Source: Streptomyces fumanus
Lineage (GTDB): Bacteria; Actinomycetota; Actinomycetes; Streptomycetales; Streptomycetaceae
Direction: 5' to 3'
NCBI RefSeq assembly: GCF_014655295.1
Contig: NZ_BNBI01000010.1
Coordinates: 310,001-374,000 of the forward strand
DNA length: 64,000 bases
Position 1 is the stretch's first letter; each line of letters opens with the position of its first letter. The position numbers and the translations under genes are program-made. The notes beneath the pieces are model-generated. The model ran no database searches. It saw nothing but the letters and a program-made list of their open reading frames with translations, and was not told where the DNA came from. Below, in pieces: positions 31,924 through 40,490 of the stretch.

Positions 31924-32376
31924 GCCGTCCCGCTCGGCGCGGCGGCGGACGCCCGCGAGCAGCCGGGGCACGCCGACCGCGTGCCCGCCGCTGCCGATGA
32001 CCAGCAGCCGGTAGAGCGCGCCCAGCGGACCGGGGAACCGCCCCCGCGTCTCGGCCCGCACCCGGGTCCGCGGGCCCACCGGGTCCAGCCGGAAGACCAG
32101 GGCGTACGTCGAGAAGCGGTGCCGTCCGATCAGCACCAGCTCCCGGCCCGGGTCGGCGACGGCCACCCGGAAGCCGGGGAACGCCGACCCCGGGGCCGGC
32201 GGCCTCGGCCCGGACGCCGAGCGGTCGGCGCAGCCCACCAGTTGCGCGTACGCGGTGGCCCCCGCGCCCGAGAAGGCGCCGTCCAGAGCCTCGCCGAGCG
32301 CCCGCCACACCGCCTCCGGCGGCGCCTCGACCTCCGTGCCGTGCTCGTCGACGTACGGCAGTGCCGTGATGTCCAT
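31906..32376 (-). CDS. SRPBCC/DUF2867-like protein
   Basis: A 156-residue protein of unknown function. DITALPYVDEHGTEVEAPPEAVWRAL is the opening strand-helix typical of SRPBCC-fold hydrophobic-ligand proteins (DUF2867-like), followed by PGFRVAVADPGRELVLIGRHRFSTYALVF. ATG 32376 is used since GGGAGGGA lies 5 bases upstream; an upstream in-frame start at 32418 has no such site. It is convergent with the Lrp gene and divergent from the MFS gene. Confidence 0.8.
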   Translation of the reverse strand: MDITALPYVDEHGTEVEAPPEAVWRALGEALDGAFSGAGATAYAQLVGCADRSASGPRPPAPGSAFPGFRVAVADPGRELVLIGRHRFSTYALVFRLDPVGPRTRVRAETRGRFPGPLGALYRLLVIGSGGHAVGVPRLLAGVRRRAERDGSGRRA

Positions 32377-32545
32377 GGGTCCCTCCCCGTCGGCCCGCTC
32401 CCGCGGAATAACCGGCACCGGCCGCCCGCCCCCGGGCTAGCATCGGCGCCATGACCTGGCGACATTGATCCACCAGCGCCGCCTCCCGAGGGCCGCCCCG
32501 GACGCCGTACCTCCGGCATCCGATCCGTCCCGGCGGGAAGGCACC

Positions 32546-33790
32546 ATGACTCTTCCATCCGCGCGCGGGCCCGTCACCACCGGCCCGCGGCGTCTGACGA
32601 GCACGCTCTACACGTACGCGTTCTGCGACGAGTTCGTCCTGCTCTACCCGGTGTACGCGCTGCTGTTCGCCGACACCGGGCTGTCCGTGCGGCAGATCTC
32701 CACCCTGTTCGGCCTGTGGTCCCTGACCGGCCTCGTCCTGGAGGTGCCCTCCGGCGTCTGGGCCGACGCCGTCTCCCGGCGCCTGCTGCTGTGGCTCGGC
32801 CCGCTGCTCACCGCGGCCGGTTTCGCGCTGTGGGTGCTGGTGCCGTCGTACCCGGCGTTCGCGCTCGGCTTCGTGCTGTGGGGCGCCGGCGGGGCGCTCG
32901 GGTCCGGCGCGCTGGAGGCGCTGGTCCACGACGAACTGGACCGGCTGGGCGCGGCCGGCCGCTACGCCGAGGTCATGGGCCGGGCCCGCGCGGCCGGGCT
33001 GGTGGCCACGATGGCGGCGACGGGCGCCGCCGGGCCGGTGTTCGACCGGGGCGGCTACCTGGCCGTGGGCGCGGCCAGTGTGCTGGTCTGTCTGCTGGCG
33101 GCGGGCGTGGCCACCCGGTTCCCCGAACACCGCGCACCCCGCGCGGCGGGCGGGGGCCGGGCGGGCGGTCTGCGCGCCGGGCTCGCCGAGGCCCGCGCCG
33201 ACCGGTCGGTGGCCGGGGCGCTGCTGCTGGTCCCGGCGGTGTCCGCGGTGTGGAGCGCGCTGGACGAGTACGCCCCGCTGCTGGTCCGGGACACCGGCGT
33301 GGCCGCCGGGACCGTGCCCTGGCTGCTGCTGGTGGTCTGGGGCGGGGCCACCGCCGGCGGCCTGCTGGCCGGGCCCGCCGGACGCCTGGGCACGGGCGGG
33401 TTCGCCGCGCTGCTCACCGGCGCGGCCCTGGCCCTCGCCACCGGCGCCCTGCTGGGCACGCCCGCCGGGCTGGTCCTGGTCGGCCTCGCCTTCGGCGGCT
33501 TCCAACTGGCCACCGTGCTCGCCGACGCCCGCCTGCAGGAACGCATCGACGCCACCGGCCGGGCGACCCTCACCTCGGTCGCCGGCCTCGGCTCGGAACT
33601 CGGCACCCTCGCGGTGTACGGCGGCTACGCCACCCTCGCCACCGGCGCCGGTCACGCCACCGCGTTCGCGTGGGCGGCGGTGCCGTACGCGGTGACGGCG
33701 GCGCTCCTCAAGGCCGCCGGGGGCCGGTCCGGCGCCCGGCGCGGCCGGGGGCGCAACGAATCGCCGAAGAGCGGCGCGAGAACGCAATGA
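32546..33790 (+). CDS. MFS transporter
   Basis: A 414-residue membrane protein with about twelve hydrophobic segments and the MFS loop motif GVWADAVSRR between helices 2 and 3. The start (TLYTYAFCDEFVLLYPVYALLF) resembles uncharacterised actinobacterial MFS efflux proteins. ATG 32546 has GGAAGG upstream. Substrate unknown. Its end contains a GCAATGA element of the downstream array. Confidence 0.88.
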   Translation: MTLPSARGPVTTGPRRLTSTLYTYAFCDEFVLLYPVYALLFADTGLSVRQISTLFGLWSLTGLVLEVPSGVWADAVSRRLLLWLGPLLTAAGFALWVLVPSYPAFALGFVLWGAGGALGSGALEALVHDELDRLGAAGRYAEVMGRARAAGLVATMAATGAAGPVFDRGGYLAVGAASVLVCLLAAGVATRFPEHRAPRAAGGGRAGGLRAGLAEARADRSVAGALLLVPAVSAVWSALDEYAPLLVRDTGVAAGTVPWLLLVVWGGATAGGLLAGPAGRLGTGGFAALLTGAALALATGALLGTPAGLVLVGLAFGGFQLATVLADARLQERIDATGRATLTSVAGLGSELGTLAVYGGYATLATGAGHATAFAWAAVPYAVTAALLKAAGGRSGARRGRGRNESPKSGARTQ

Positions 33791-33826
33791 ACCGCCCGTC
33801 CGCGCGCAACGGCCGCCGCTTGTTGC
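33753..33826. promoter_or_regulatory. Second phased GCAACG array, upstream of the nitrilase-family gene
   Basis: GCAACGA at 33753, GCAATGA at 33784 and GCAACGG at 33806 are 31 and 22 bases apart, and an inverted copy (TTGTTGC, 33820-33826) sits at the -35. The arrangement mirrors the array before the APC permease. Further GCAACGC (34695) and GCAAGGA (34706) lie in the short gap before the amine oxidase gene. Confidence 0.45.
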
Positions 33827-33849
33827 GGGCGGACCGGCGACCGTACCGT
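33820..33849 (+). promoter_or_regulatory. Candidate promoter of the hydrolase/amine oxidase pair
   Basis: TTGTTG (33820-33825) and TACCGT (33844-33849) are separated by 18 bases, giving a leader of about 40 bases before ATG 33894. The -35 coincides with an inverted GCAAC element. Confidence 0.5.
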
Positions 33850-33893
33850 CTATCTGGCCCCCGACCCCCTCCGCTCCCCGGTGAGGAACACCC

Positions 33894-34682
33894 ATGCGCA
33901 CCGCCCTGCTCCAGAGCTCCGGCCGGCCCGGATCGCCCGCCGAGAACCTGACGGCGCTCGACGCCGCCGCGGGCCGGGCCGCCGCCGCGGGCGCGGGGCT
34001 GCTGGTGACCTCGGAGCTGTTCCTGACCGGGTACGCGATCGGCGACGCCGTCGGCCGCCTGGCCGAAACCGCCGACGGCGAGGCCGCCGACGCGGTCGCG
34101 GAGATCGCCGGCCGGCACGGGCTCGCCGTCGCCTACGGCTACCCCGAGCGGGACGGCGACGCGGTCTACAACTCCGTCCAGTTGATCTCCGCCGACGGTG
34201 CCCGGTCGGCCAACTACCGCAAGACCCACCTCTTCGGCTGCTTCGAACGCGAGCACTTCACCCCGGGCGAGCGGCCCGTCGTCCAGGCCGAGCTGAACGG
34301 ACTGACGGTCGGCCTGATGATCTGCTACGACGTGGAGTTCCCGGAGAACGTCCGGGCGCACGCGCTGGCCGGGACCGACCTGCTGCTGGTGCCGACCGCG
34401 CAGATGCACCCGTTCCAGTTCGTCGCCGAGTCGGTCGTCCCGGTGCGGGCGTTCGAGAACCAGATGTACGTGGCGTACGTCAACCGGGTCGGCCGGGAGG
34501 GCGAGTTCGAGTTCGTCGGGCTCTCCACCCTGGCCGGACCGGACGGCGTCGCCCGCGTCCGGGCCGGCCGCGCCGAGGAACTCCTCCTCGCCGACGCCGA
34601 CCCGGCCCTCCTCGCCGCCTCCCGCGCGGCCAACCCGTACCTGGGGGACCGCCGCCCCGGCCTCTACGGGTCCCTCGTCTGA
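33894..34682 (+). CDS. Carbon-nitrogen hydrolase (nitrilase superfamily)
   Basis: A 262-residue amidase-type enzyme with the full catalytic triad: Glu41 (SELFLTGY), Lys110 (YRKTHLFG) and Cys144 (MICYDVEFPE). It would hydrolyse an amide such as an N-carbamoyl amine or omega-amide. The ATG follows GTGAGGA. It is 40 bases ahead of the amine oxidase gene and probably acts in the same catabolic route. Confidence 0.92.
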   Translation: MRTALLQSSGRPGSPAENLTALDAAAGRAAAAGAGLLVTSELFLTGYAIGDAVGRLAETADGEAADAVAEIAGRHGLAVAYGYPERDGDAVYNSVQLISADGARSANYRKTHLFGCFEREHFTPGERPVVQAELNGLTVGLMICYDVEFPENVRAHALAGTDLLLVPTAQMHPFQFVAESVVPVRAFENQMYVAYVNRVGREGEFEFVGLSTLAGPDGVARVRAGRAEELLLADADPALLAASRAANPYLGDRRPGLYGSLV

Positions 34683-34722
34683 CCCCGCCCCCCGCAACGC
34701 CTGTGCAAGGAGTCCGCACCCC

Positions 34723-36423
34723 ATGACGTCCACGGTGCCCAACGCCGTCGAGCACACCGACGAGCAGCAGCCGCCGATCACCATGTTCGGCCCGGACTTC
34801 CCGTACGCCTACGACGACTACCTCGCCCATCCGGCGGGCCTCGGCCAGATACCCGCCACCGAGCACGGCACCGAGGTCGCCGTCATCGGCGGCGGCCTGT
34901 CCGGCATCGTCGCCGCCTACGAACTGATGAAGATGGGCCTCAAGCCCGTCGTGTACGAGGCCGACCGGATCGGCGGCCGGCTGCGGACGGTCGGTTTCGA
35001 GGGCGCGGGCACCGAGGGGCTGACCGCCGAGATGGGCGCGATGCGCTTCCCGCCCTCCTCCACCGCCCTCCAGCACTACATCGACCTGGTGGGCCTGAAG
35101 ACCCGGCCGTTCCCCAACCCGCTGGCGGAGGCCACCCCGTCCACCGTCGTCGACCTCAAGGGCGAGTCGCACTACGCCCAGACCCTCGACGACCTCCCGC
35201 AGGTCTACCGCGACGTCGCCGACGCCTGGGGCAGGTGCCTGGAGGAGGGCGCCGACTTCTCCGACATGAACCGCGCCCTGCGCGAGCGGGACGTCCCCCG
35301 CATCCGCGAGATCTGGTCCCGGCTGGTGGAGAAGCTCGACAACCAGACCTTCTACGGCTTCCTGTGCGACTCGGAGGCGTTCACGTCCTTCCGGCACCGG
35401 GAGATCTTCGGCCAGGTCGGCTTCGGCACCGGCGGCTGGGACACCGACTTCCCCAACTCCATCCTGGAGATCCTGCGCGTCGTCTACACCGAGGCCGACG
35501 ACCACCACCGGGGCATCGTCGGCGGCTCCCAGCAGTTGCCGCTGCGCCTGTGGGAGCGCGAACCGGAGAAGATCGTGCACTGGCCGTACGGCACCTCGCT
35601 GGCGAGCCTGCACGAGGGCGGCGCGCCCCGCCCGGCCGTGACCCGGCTGCACCGCACGGCCGGCAACCGGATCACGGTGACGGACGCCCGCGGCGACATC
35701 CGCACCTACCGGGCGGCGATCTTCACCGCCCAGTCCTGGATGCTGCTGTCGAAGATCGAGTGCGACGACGCGCTCTTCCCGATCGACCACTGGACCGCCA
35801 TCGAGCGCACCCACTACATGGAGTCCAGCAAGCTGTTCGTGCCGGTGGACCGGCCGTTCTGGCGGGACAAGGACGAGGAGACCGGCCGGGACGTCATGTC
35901 GATGACGCTCACCGACCGGATGACCCGGGGCACGTACCTGCTGGACGACGGCCCGGACAAGCCCGCCGTGATCTGCCTGTCGTACACCTGGTGCGACGAC
36001 AGCCTGAAGTGGCTGCCGCTGTCCGCGCACGAGCGGATGGAGGTGATGCTGAAGTCGCTCGGCGAAATCTATCCCAAGGTCGACATCAGGAAGCACATCA
36101 TCGGCAACCCGGTGACCGTCTCCTGGGAGAACGAGCCGTACTTCATGGGCGCGTTCAAGGCCAACCTGCCCGGCCACTACCGCTACCAGCGGCGCCTGTT
36201 CACCCACTTCATGCAGGACCGGCTGCCCGAGGACAAGCGGGGTATCTTCCTGGCCGGGGACGACATCTCCTGGACGGCGGGCTGGGCCGAGGGCGCCGTG
36301 CAGACCGCGCTGAACGCGGTGTGGGGCGTCATGCACCACTTCGGCGGGACCACCGACCCGACCAACCCCGGGCCCGGCGACCTGTACGACGAGATCGCGC
36401 CCGTGGAACTGCCCGAGGACTAG
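34723..36423 (+). CDS. Flavin monoamine oxidase family protein
   Basis: A 566-residue FAD-dependent amine oxidase. The dinucleotide-binding motif GGGLSG is at 56-61 with the FAD-ribose acid at Glu79 and GGRLRT next; the C-terminal GIFLAGDDISWTAGWAEGAVQTA is the flavin/substrate end. It oxidises a primary amine or L-amino acid to imine with hydrogen peroxide. No signal peptide is seen. AAGGAG precedes the ATG. Paired with the hydrolase, it suggests amine or polyamine breakdown. Confidence 0.92.
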   Translation: MTSTVPNAVEHTDEQQPPITMFGPDFPYAYDDYLAHPAGLGQIPATEHGTEVAVIGGGLSGIVAAYELMKMGLKPVVYEADRIGGRLRTVGFEGAGTEGLTAEMGAMRFPPSSTALQHYIDLVGLKTRPFPNPLAEATPSTVVDLKGESHYAQTLDDLPQVYRDVADAWGRCLEEGADFSDMNRALRERDVPRIREIWSRLVEKLDNQTFYGFLCDSEAFTSFRHREIFGQVGFGTGGWDTDFPNSILEILRVVYTEADDHHRGIVGGSQQLPLRLWEREPEKIVHWPYGTSLASLHEGGAPRPAVTRLHRTAGNRITVTDARGDIRTYRAAIFTAQSWMLLSKIECDDALFPIDHWTAIERTHYMESSKLFVPVDRPFWRDKDEETGRDVMSMTLTDRMTRGTYLLDDGPDKPAVICLSYTWCDDSLKWLPLSAHERMEVMLKSLGEIYPKVDIRKHIIGNPVTVSWENEPYFMGAFKANLPGHYRYQRRLFTHFMQDRLPEDKRGIFLAGDDISWTAGWAEGAVQTALNAVWGVMHHFGGTTDPTNPGPGDLYDEIAPVELPED

Positions 36424-36456
36424 GACGGCACTCCCGGAGGACGCGCTCCTCGGGGA

Positions 36457-37155
36457 TCAGGACGGCAGGGGAGTCAGCAGCATCCGGCCCGCGAAGCCGA
36501 CCGCCGCGTCGAGGCGGTCGGCGAACTCCCCGGCCAGCTCCGGCAGTTGGCGCAGCGCCCACAGGGCGCGGGCCGCGGCCCAGGCCGCCTCGCGGGCCCG
36601 GTCCAGGCTCCACGAGCCCAGCAGATGGGTCAGCGGGTCGGCGATCCGGAGCAGGTCGGGGCCCGGCACCAGCTCCTCCCGGACGCGTTCCTCCAGCGCC
36701 GCCAGGAGGTCGCCGACCCGCTCGAACTCCTCCTCCAGGTCGGCCGGTTCGCAGTCCAGCGCACGGCAGGTGTCCACGACGGCCAGCGCGAGGTCGTGGC
36801 CGAGGTGCGCGTTGACGCCGGCCAGGGCGAACTGCGCCGGACGTACCTGGGGGTGGCGGCGGAACTGGAACAGGGGCCGCCAGCAGGCGGGCGGCCGGTC
36901 GTCCCGGCCGGCCGCGGCCAGGGCCGCCAGGTACCGCTCGGCGCACCGCGTCCCCAGCGCGGACCCGGCCCCCGCGTCCGCGCCCGGCCCGGCGCCGGGC
37001 TCCCGGTCGGCGCTCTCGGTGACCGCCAGATAGACCCGGTGGAAGACCGCGATCCCGTCCCGGGCCGGCAGCGCGGTGCCGAGGGCGCGCAGCCGGGCGA
37101 CGACGGGGGTGTCCACCGGCTCGGCGGCGGGGGCGAGGTGTGCGGGGTGCGCCAT
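36457..37155 (-). CDS. DUF5995 family protein
   Basis: A 232-residue protein I recognise as DUF5995-like (VVARLRALGTALPARDGIAVFHRVYLAVTE near the start, ALAGVNAHLGHDLALAVVDTC in the middle). The His/Asp pattern NAHLGHDLA suggests a metal or ligand site, but function is unknown. ATG 37155 is the most upstream plausible start. It is convergent with the amine oxidase gene. Confidence 0.82.
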   Translation of the reverse strand: MAHPAHLAPAAEPVDTPVVARLRALGTALPARDGIAVFHRVYLAVTESADREPGAGPGADAGAGSALGTRCAERYLAALAAAGRDDRPPACWRPLFQFRRHPQVRPAQFALAGVNAHLGHDLALAVVDTCRALDCEPADLEEEFERVGDLLAALEERVREELVPGPDLLRIADPLTHLLGSWSLDRAREAAWAAARALWALRQLPELAGEFADRLDAAVGFAGRMLLTPLPS

Positions 37156-37247
37156 GCAGGCAGCGTCGCAGCTCCTCCGGCGCCGGGGACAGGGGCCGGA
37201 GCGATCCTTCCCCGGTTCGGGCGAACGGCCCCGCCGCGCCGCCCCGC

Positions 37248-38627
37248 CTACCGCGCGCTCTCGTCGTAGGACGACGTGCCCTCGTCGAGCAGCGGCCGCT
37301 GCGTCTTGAGGTGGGCCGGGGCGAAGGCGCGCAGCGCGTGGTAGCCGGTGATGACGACCAGCGTGCCGAGCGCGATGCCGCTGAGCGAGAAGGTGTCGGT
37401 GAACTTCATGCTGACGTTGCCGACGCCGATGATGATGCCCGCGGCGGCCGGGACGAGGTTCAGCGGGTTGCGCAGGTCGACCTTGGCGTTGAGCCAGATC
37501 TGCGCGCCGAGCAGGCCGATCATGCCGTAGAGGATGACGGTGATGCCGCCGAGCACCCCGCCCGGGATGGCGGCCACCACCGCGCCGAACTTGGGGCAGA
37601 GGCCGAACAGCAGCGCGAAGCAGGCGGCGGCCCAGTAGGCGGCGGTCGAGTAGACGCGGGTCGCGGCCATCACGCCGATGTTCTCGGAGTACGTGGTGTT
37701 GGGCGGGCCGCCGACCGCGGTGGACAGGATGGAGCCGACGCCGTCGGCGGAGATCGCGGTGCCCAGCTTGTCGTCGAGCGGGTCGCCGGTCATCTCGCCG
37801 ACCGCCTTGACGTGCCCGGCGTTCTCGGCGACCAGCGCGATGACGACCGGGAGGGCGACCAGGATCGCCGACCACTGGAAGGTCGGCCCGTGGAAGGAGG
37901 GCAGGCCGATCCAGTCGGCCCGGCCGACGGCGGAGAAGTCCAGCCGCCAGTGGTCGGTGACCTTGCCGCTGCCGTCCGCCGAGTGGATCCGCCCGAAGAC
38001 CCGGTCGAGGAGGAACGAGAGGACGTATCCGAAGACCAGGCCCAGGAAGATCGCGATCCGGGACCAGAAACCGCGCAGGCAGACCACGGCCAGCCCGGTG
38101 AACAGCATCACCAGCAGGGCCGTCCACTGGTCCTGCGGCCAGTAGGTGGAGGCGGTGACCGGGGCCAGGTTGAAGCCGATCAGCATCACCACCGCGCCGG
38201 TGACGACCGGGGGCATCGCGGCGTGGATGATCCGCGCCCCGAACCGCTGCACCGCGAGCCCCACCAGGAACAGCGCCACGCCCACCACCAGCACCGCGCC
38301 GGTCACCGTGGCGCTGGTGCCGCCCTGCGCCCGGATCACCGCGGCGACACCGACGAAGGAGAGCGAGCAGCCGAGGTAGCTCGGCACCCGGCCGCGGGTG
38401 GCCAGCAGGAAGATCGCGGTCGAGACGCCCGACATCATGATCGCCAGGTTGGGGTCGAGGCCCATCAGCACCGGGGCCACGAACGACGCCCCGAACATGG
38501 CCACCACGTGCTGGGCGCCGAGCCCGGCCGTGCGGGGCCAGGAGAGCCGTTCGTCGGGGCGGACCACCGCTCCGGGAGCGGGCGTCCGCCCGTCACCGTG
38601 CAGCTTCCAGCGGACGCCGAGATCCAT
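37248..38627 (-). CDS. uraA: Uracil permease (UraA/NCS2 family)
   Basis: A 459-residue membrane protein with about fourteen hydrophobic segments. GGPPNTTYSENIGVMAATRVYS is the NCS2 signature in its uracil-permease form, and GLGAQHVVAMFGASFVAPVLMG marks the first helix. It imports uracil with protons. ATG 38627 is chosen because upstream in-frame sequence is the tandem repeat, not protein-like. Its product feeds the salvage activity of PyrR-type enzymes. Confidence 0.9.
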   Translation of the reverse strand: MDLGVRWKLHGDGRTPAPGAVVRPDERLSWPRTAGLGAQHVVAMFGASFVAPVLMGLDPNLAIMMSGVSTAIFLLATRGRVPSYLGCSLSFVGVAAVIRAQGGTSATVTGAVLVVGVALFLVGLAVQRFGARIIHAAMPPVVTGAVVMLIGFNLAPVTASTYWPQDQWTALLVMLFTGLAVVCLRGFWSRIAIFLGLVFGYVLSFLLDRVFGRIHSADGSGKVTDHWRLDFSAVGRADWIGLPSFHGPTFQWSAILVALPVVIALVAENAGHVKAVGEMTGDPLDDKLGTAISADGVGSILSTAVGGPPNTTYSENIGVMAATRVYSTAAYWAAACFALLFGLCPKFGAVVAAIPGGVLGGITVILYGMIGLLGAQIWLNAKVDLRNPLNLVPAAAGIIIGVGNVSMKFTDTFSLSGIALGTLVVITGYHALRAFAPAHLKTQRPLLDEGTSSYDESAR

Positions 38628-38761
38628 GGGGGTGTCGCTTTCGTCGTTCGTGCAGCGTGTCCGGACCATTGTCGGCGCTGACCGGCCGTGCTCCGCACCG
38701 GCGGGCGTCCGGCCGGCGGCGTCCGGACCTCCCGTCCGGCGTCTGCTCGGGACGCGGGAGG

Positions 38762-39068
38762 CGCCGCCGGTCGTGGCGGAAGGGCTGGTTCGACCCGAAG
38801 GCGACCACGTCGGGCGGCTCCGCCCGCCCCGGTCCCCGCTCGGTGCGCGGACGCGCCGCCGGTCGTGGTGCGGGTCCGCCCGTCCGGCCCTCGCTCGGTG
38901 CGCGGACGCGCCGCCGGTCGTGGCGGAAGCGCTGGTTCGGCTCGAAGGCGACCACGTCGGGCGGCTCCGCCCCCCCGGCCCCCGCGCGGGACGCGGACGC
39001 GCCGCCGGTCGTGGTGCGGGTCCGCCCGTCCGGCCCCCGCTCGGTGCGCGGACGCCCCGCCGGTCGTG
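38762..39068. repeat. 146-bp tandem repeat upstream of the uracil permease
   Basis: CGCCGCCGGTCGTGG recurs at 38762, 38854, 38909 and 39000, and in a decayed form at about 39055. Spacings alternate 92, 55, 91 and 55, so the unit is about 146 bp and present a little over twice. The longer sub-unit also shares GGCGACCACGTCGGGCGGCTCCG. It occupies the gap 38628-39150 with no coding signal. Confidence 0.8.
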
Positions 39069-39150
39069 GTGGGCGGCCATCGCCTCGTACGTTCCCGGCG
39101 CACCGCTCATGACCGCCGGCGCCCCGGCCCGGCGCCGCCGAACGGGGCGT

Positions 39151-40362
39151 TCAGGGCCGTCGGTCGGGGACCGCCGCGTCCGGCTTGCTGATCTTCGGGC
39201 GGTCCCGGTCCCCGGCGCGCAGCACCCCGGCGAACGCCGCCAGCCCGCAGGACAGCACCGTCACCAGCCCGAAGGACACCACCAGACTGGTCGCCTGCGC
39301 CAGCGTGCCGATGGCACTGGGCGCCACCAGTCCCGAGGTGTACGTGATGGTCGCCACGCCCGCGATCGCCAGGGACGGATTGGCGCCGCTGCGGCCCGCC
39401 GCCGCGAAGCACAGCGGTACCACCACGGCGATGCCCAGCCCCATCAGGGCGAACCCGCTCATCGCCACCACCGGACTGCCGCCGACGACGATGAGCACCC
39501 CGCCCAGGGTGGCCAGCGCGCCGCTGACCCGGACCGTGCGCACCGAGCCGAAGCGGTCCACCACCTTGTCGCCCGCCAGCCGGGCCAGCGCCATGGTGAG
39601 CGTGAAACCGGTGGTGCAGGCCGCCGCGAGTCCGGCCGAGGTCTCCAGCTCGTCCTTGAGGTAGACCGCCGACCAGTCCAGGCTCGCGCCCTCGGCGAAC
39701 ACCGCGCAGAACCCGATGGCGCCGATCAGCAGCGCCGAGCGGGGCGGCAGCGCGAACCGCGGCGGCGGGTCCTCGTCCTCGGCGGGCTGGAGGTCCAGCA
39801 CCCACGCGCACGCCACCAGGCCCGCCGCGGTCAGCACCGCGGCGGCCAGCGCGTGGTGCAGCCGGGCGTCCGAGCCGAGGTGGGCGGCGAGCGTGCCGGC
39901 CGCCGAACCGATCAGGGCCCCGGCGCTCCACATGCCGTGCAGCCCCGACATGATCGACTTGCCGAGACGATTCTCCACCTCGACGCCGAGCGCGTTCATC
40001 GCCACGTCCGACATGCCCGCCGAGGCGCCGTAGACGAACAGCGCGAGGCAGAGGGTGAGCAGGTTCGGGGCGATCGACGGCAGGGTCAGCGCCAGCGTCC
40101 ACAGCGCCAGCAGCCCGCGCAGGGCGGCACGGGCGCCGAAGCGGTGGCTGATCCCGCCGGCCAGCGGCATGGCGACCGACGCGCCGAGCGCGGGGAACGC
40201 CAGCGCGAGCCCCAACTGACCGGCGCTCACCCCGGCGTGATCCTGAATCCAGGGCACGCGGGTCGCGAAGGAGCCGGTGACCGCGCCGTGCACCGCGAAC
40301 ACCGCCGCCACGGCGAACCGCGCCCGCCTGACCTCGACCGCCGAGTAGACCACTGCACTCAT
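39151..40362 (-). CDS. MFS transporter next to ROK regulator
   Basis: A 403-residue transporter with about twelve hydrophobic segments (RARFAVAAVFAVHGAVTGSFATRVPWIQD first), similar in style to FucP/YbjJ-like sugar or metabolite MFS proteins. ATG 40362 is chosen: GGGAGGG lies 10 bases upstream. It is divergent from the ROK regulator across a 128-base region with a perfect palindrome, so it is probably the regulated transporter of a sugar or sugar derivative. Confidence 0.88.
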   Translation of the reverse strand: MSAVVYSAVEVRRARFAVAAVFAVHGAVTGSFATRVPWIQDHAGVSAGQLGLALAFPALGASVAMPLAGGISHRFGARAALRGLLALWTLALTLPSIAPNLLTLCLALFVYGASAGMSDVAMNALGVEVENRLGKSIMSGLHGMWSAGALIGSAAGTLAAHLGSDARLHHALAAAVLTAAGLVACAWVLDLQPAEDEDPPPRFALPPRSALLIGAIGFCAVFAEGASLDWSAVYLKDELETSAGLAAACTTGFTLTMALARLAGDKVVDRFGSVRTVRVSGALATLGGVLIVVGGSPVVAMSGFALMGLGIAVVVPLCFAAAGRSGANPSLAIAGVATITYTSGLVAPSAIGTLAQATSLVVSFGLVTVLSCGLAAFAGVLRAGDRDRPKISKPDAAVPDRRP

Positions 40363-40412
40363 CTCCGCCGGACCCTCCCGCCGCGTCCTCAGTTCCACCT
40401 GCGCCGCGTAAA

Positions 40413-40435
40413 CTATCAGGGAGCCTGCCTGATAG
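40413..40435. promoter_or_regulatory. Palindromic operator between MFS and ROK genes
   Basis: CTATCAGG (40413-40420) and CCTGATAG (40428-40435) are a perfect 8-bp inverted repeat around GAGCCTG. It lies midway between the divergent starts, and the leftward TAGTTT -10-like sequence overlaps it, which suits control of both genes by the ROK protein. Confidence 0.6.
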
Positions 40436-40490
40436 ATAGGGAGTATCGGATCGCGGGCCCCGCCTCCGCCGATCTGGAAGGATCCCGGCC

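Noticed and set aside
38628..39110. In-frame N-terminal extension of the uracil permease
   Set aside because: The added 161 residues are encoded by the tandem repeat and are Arg/Pro/Gly-rich low complexity. The NCS2 family starts near ATG 38627.
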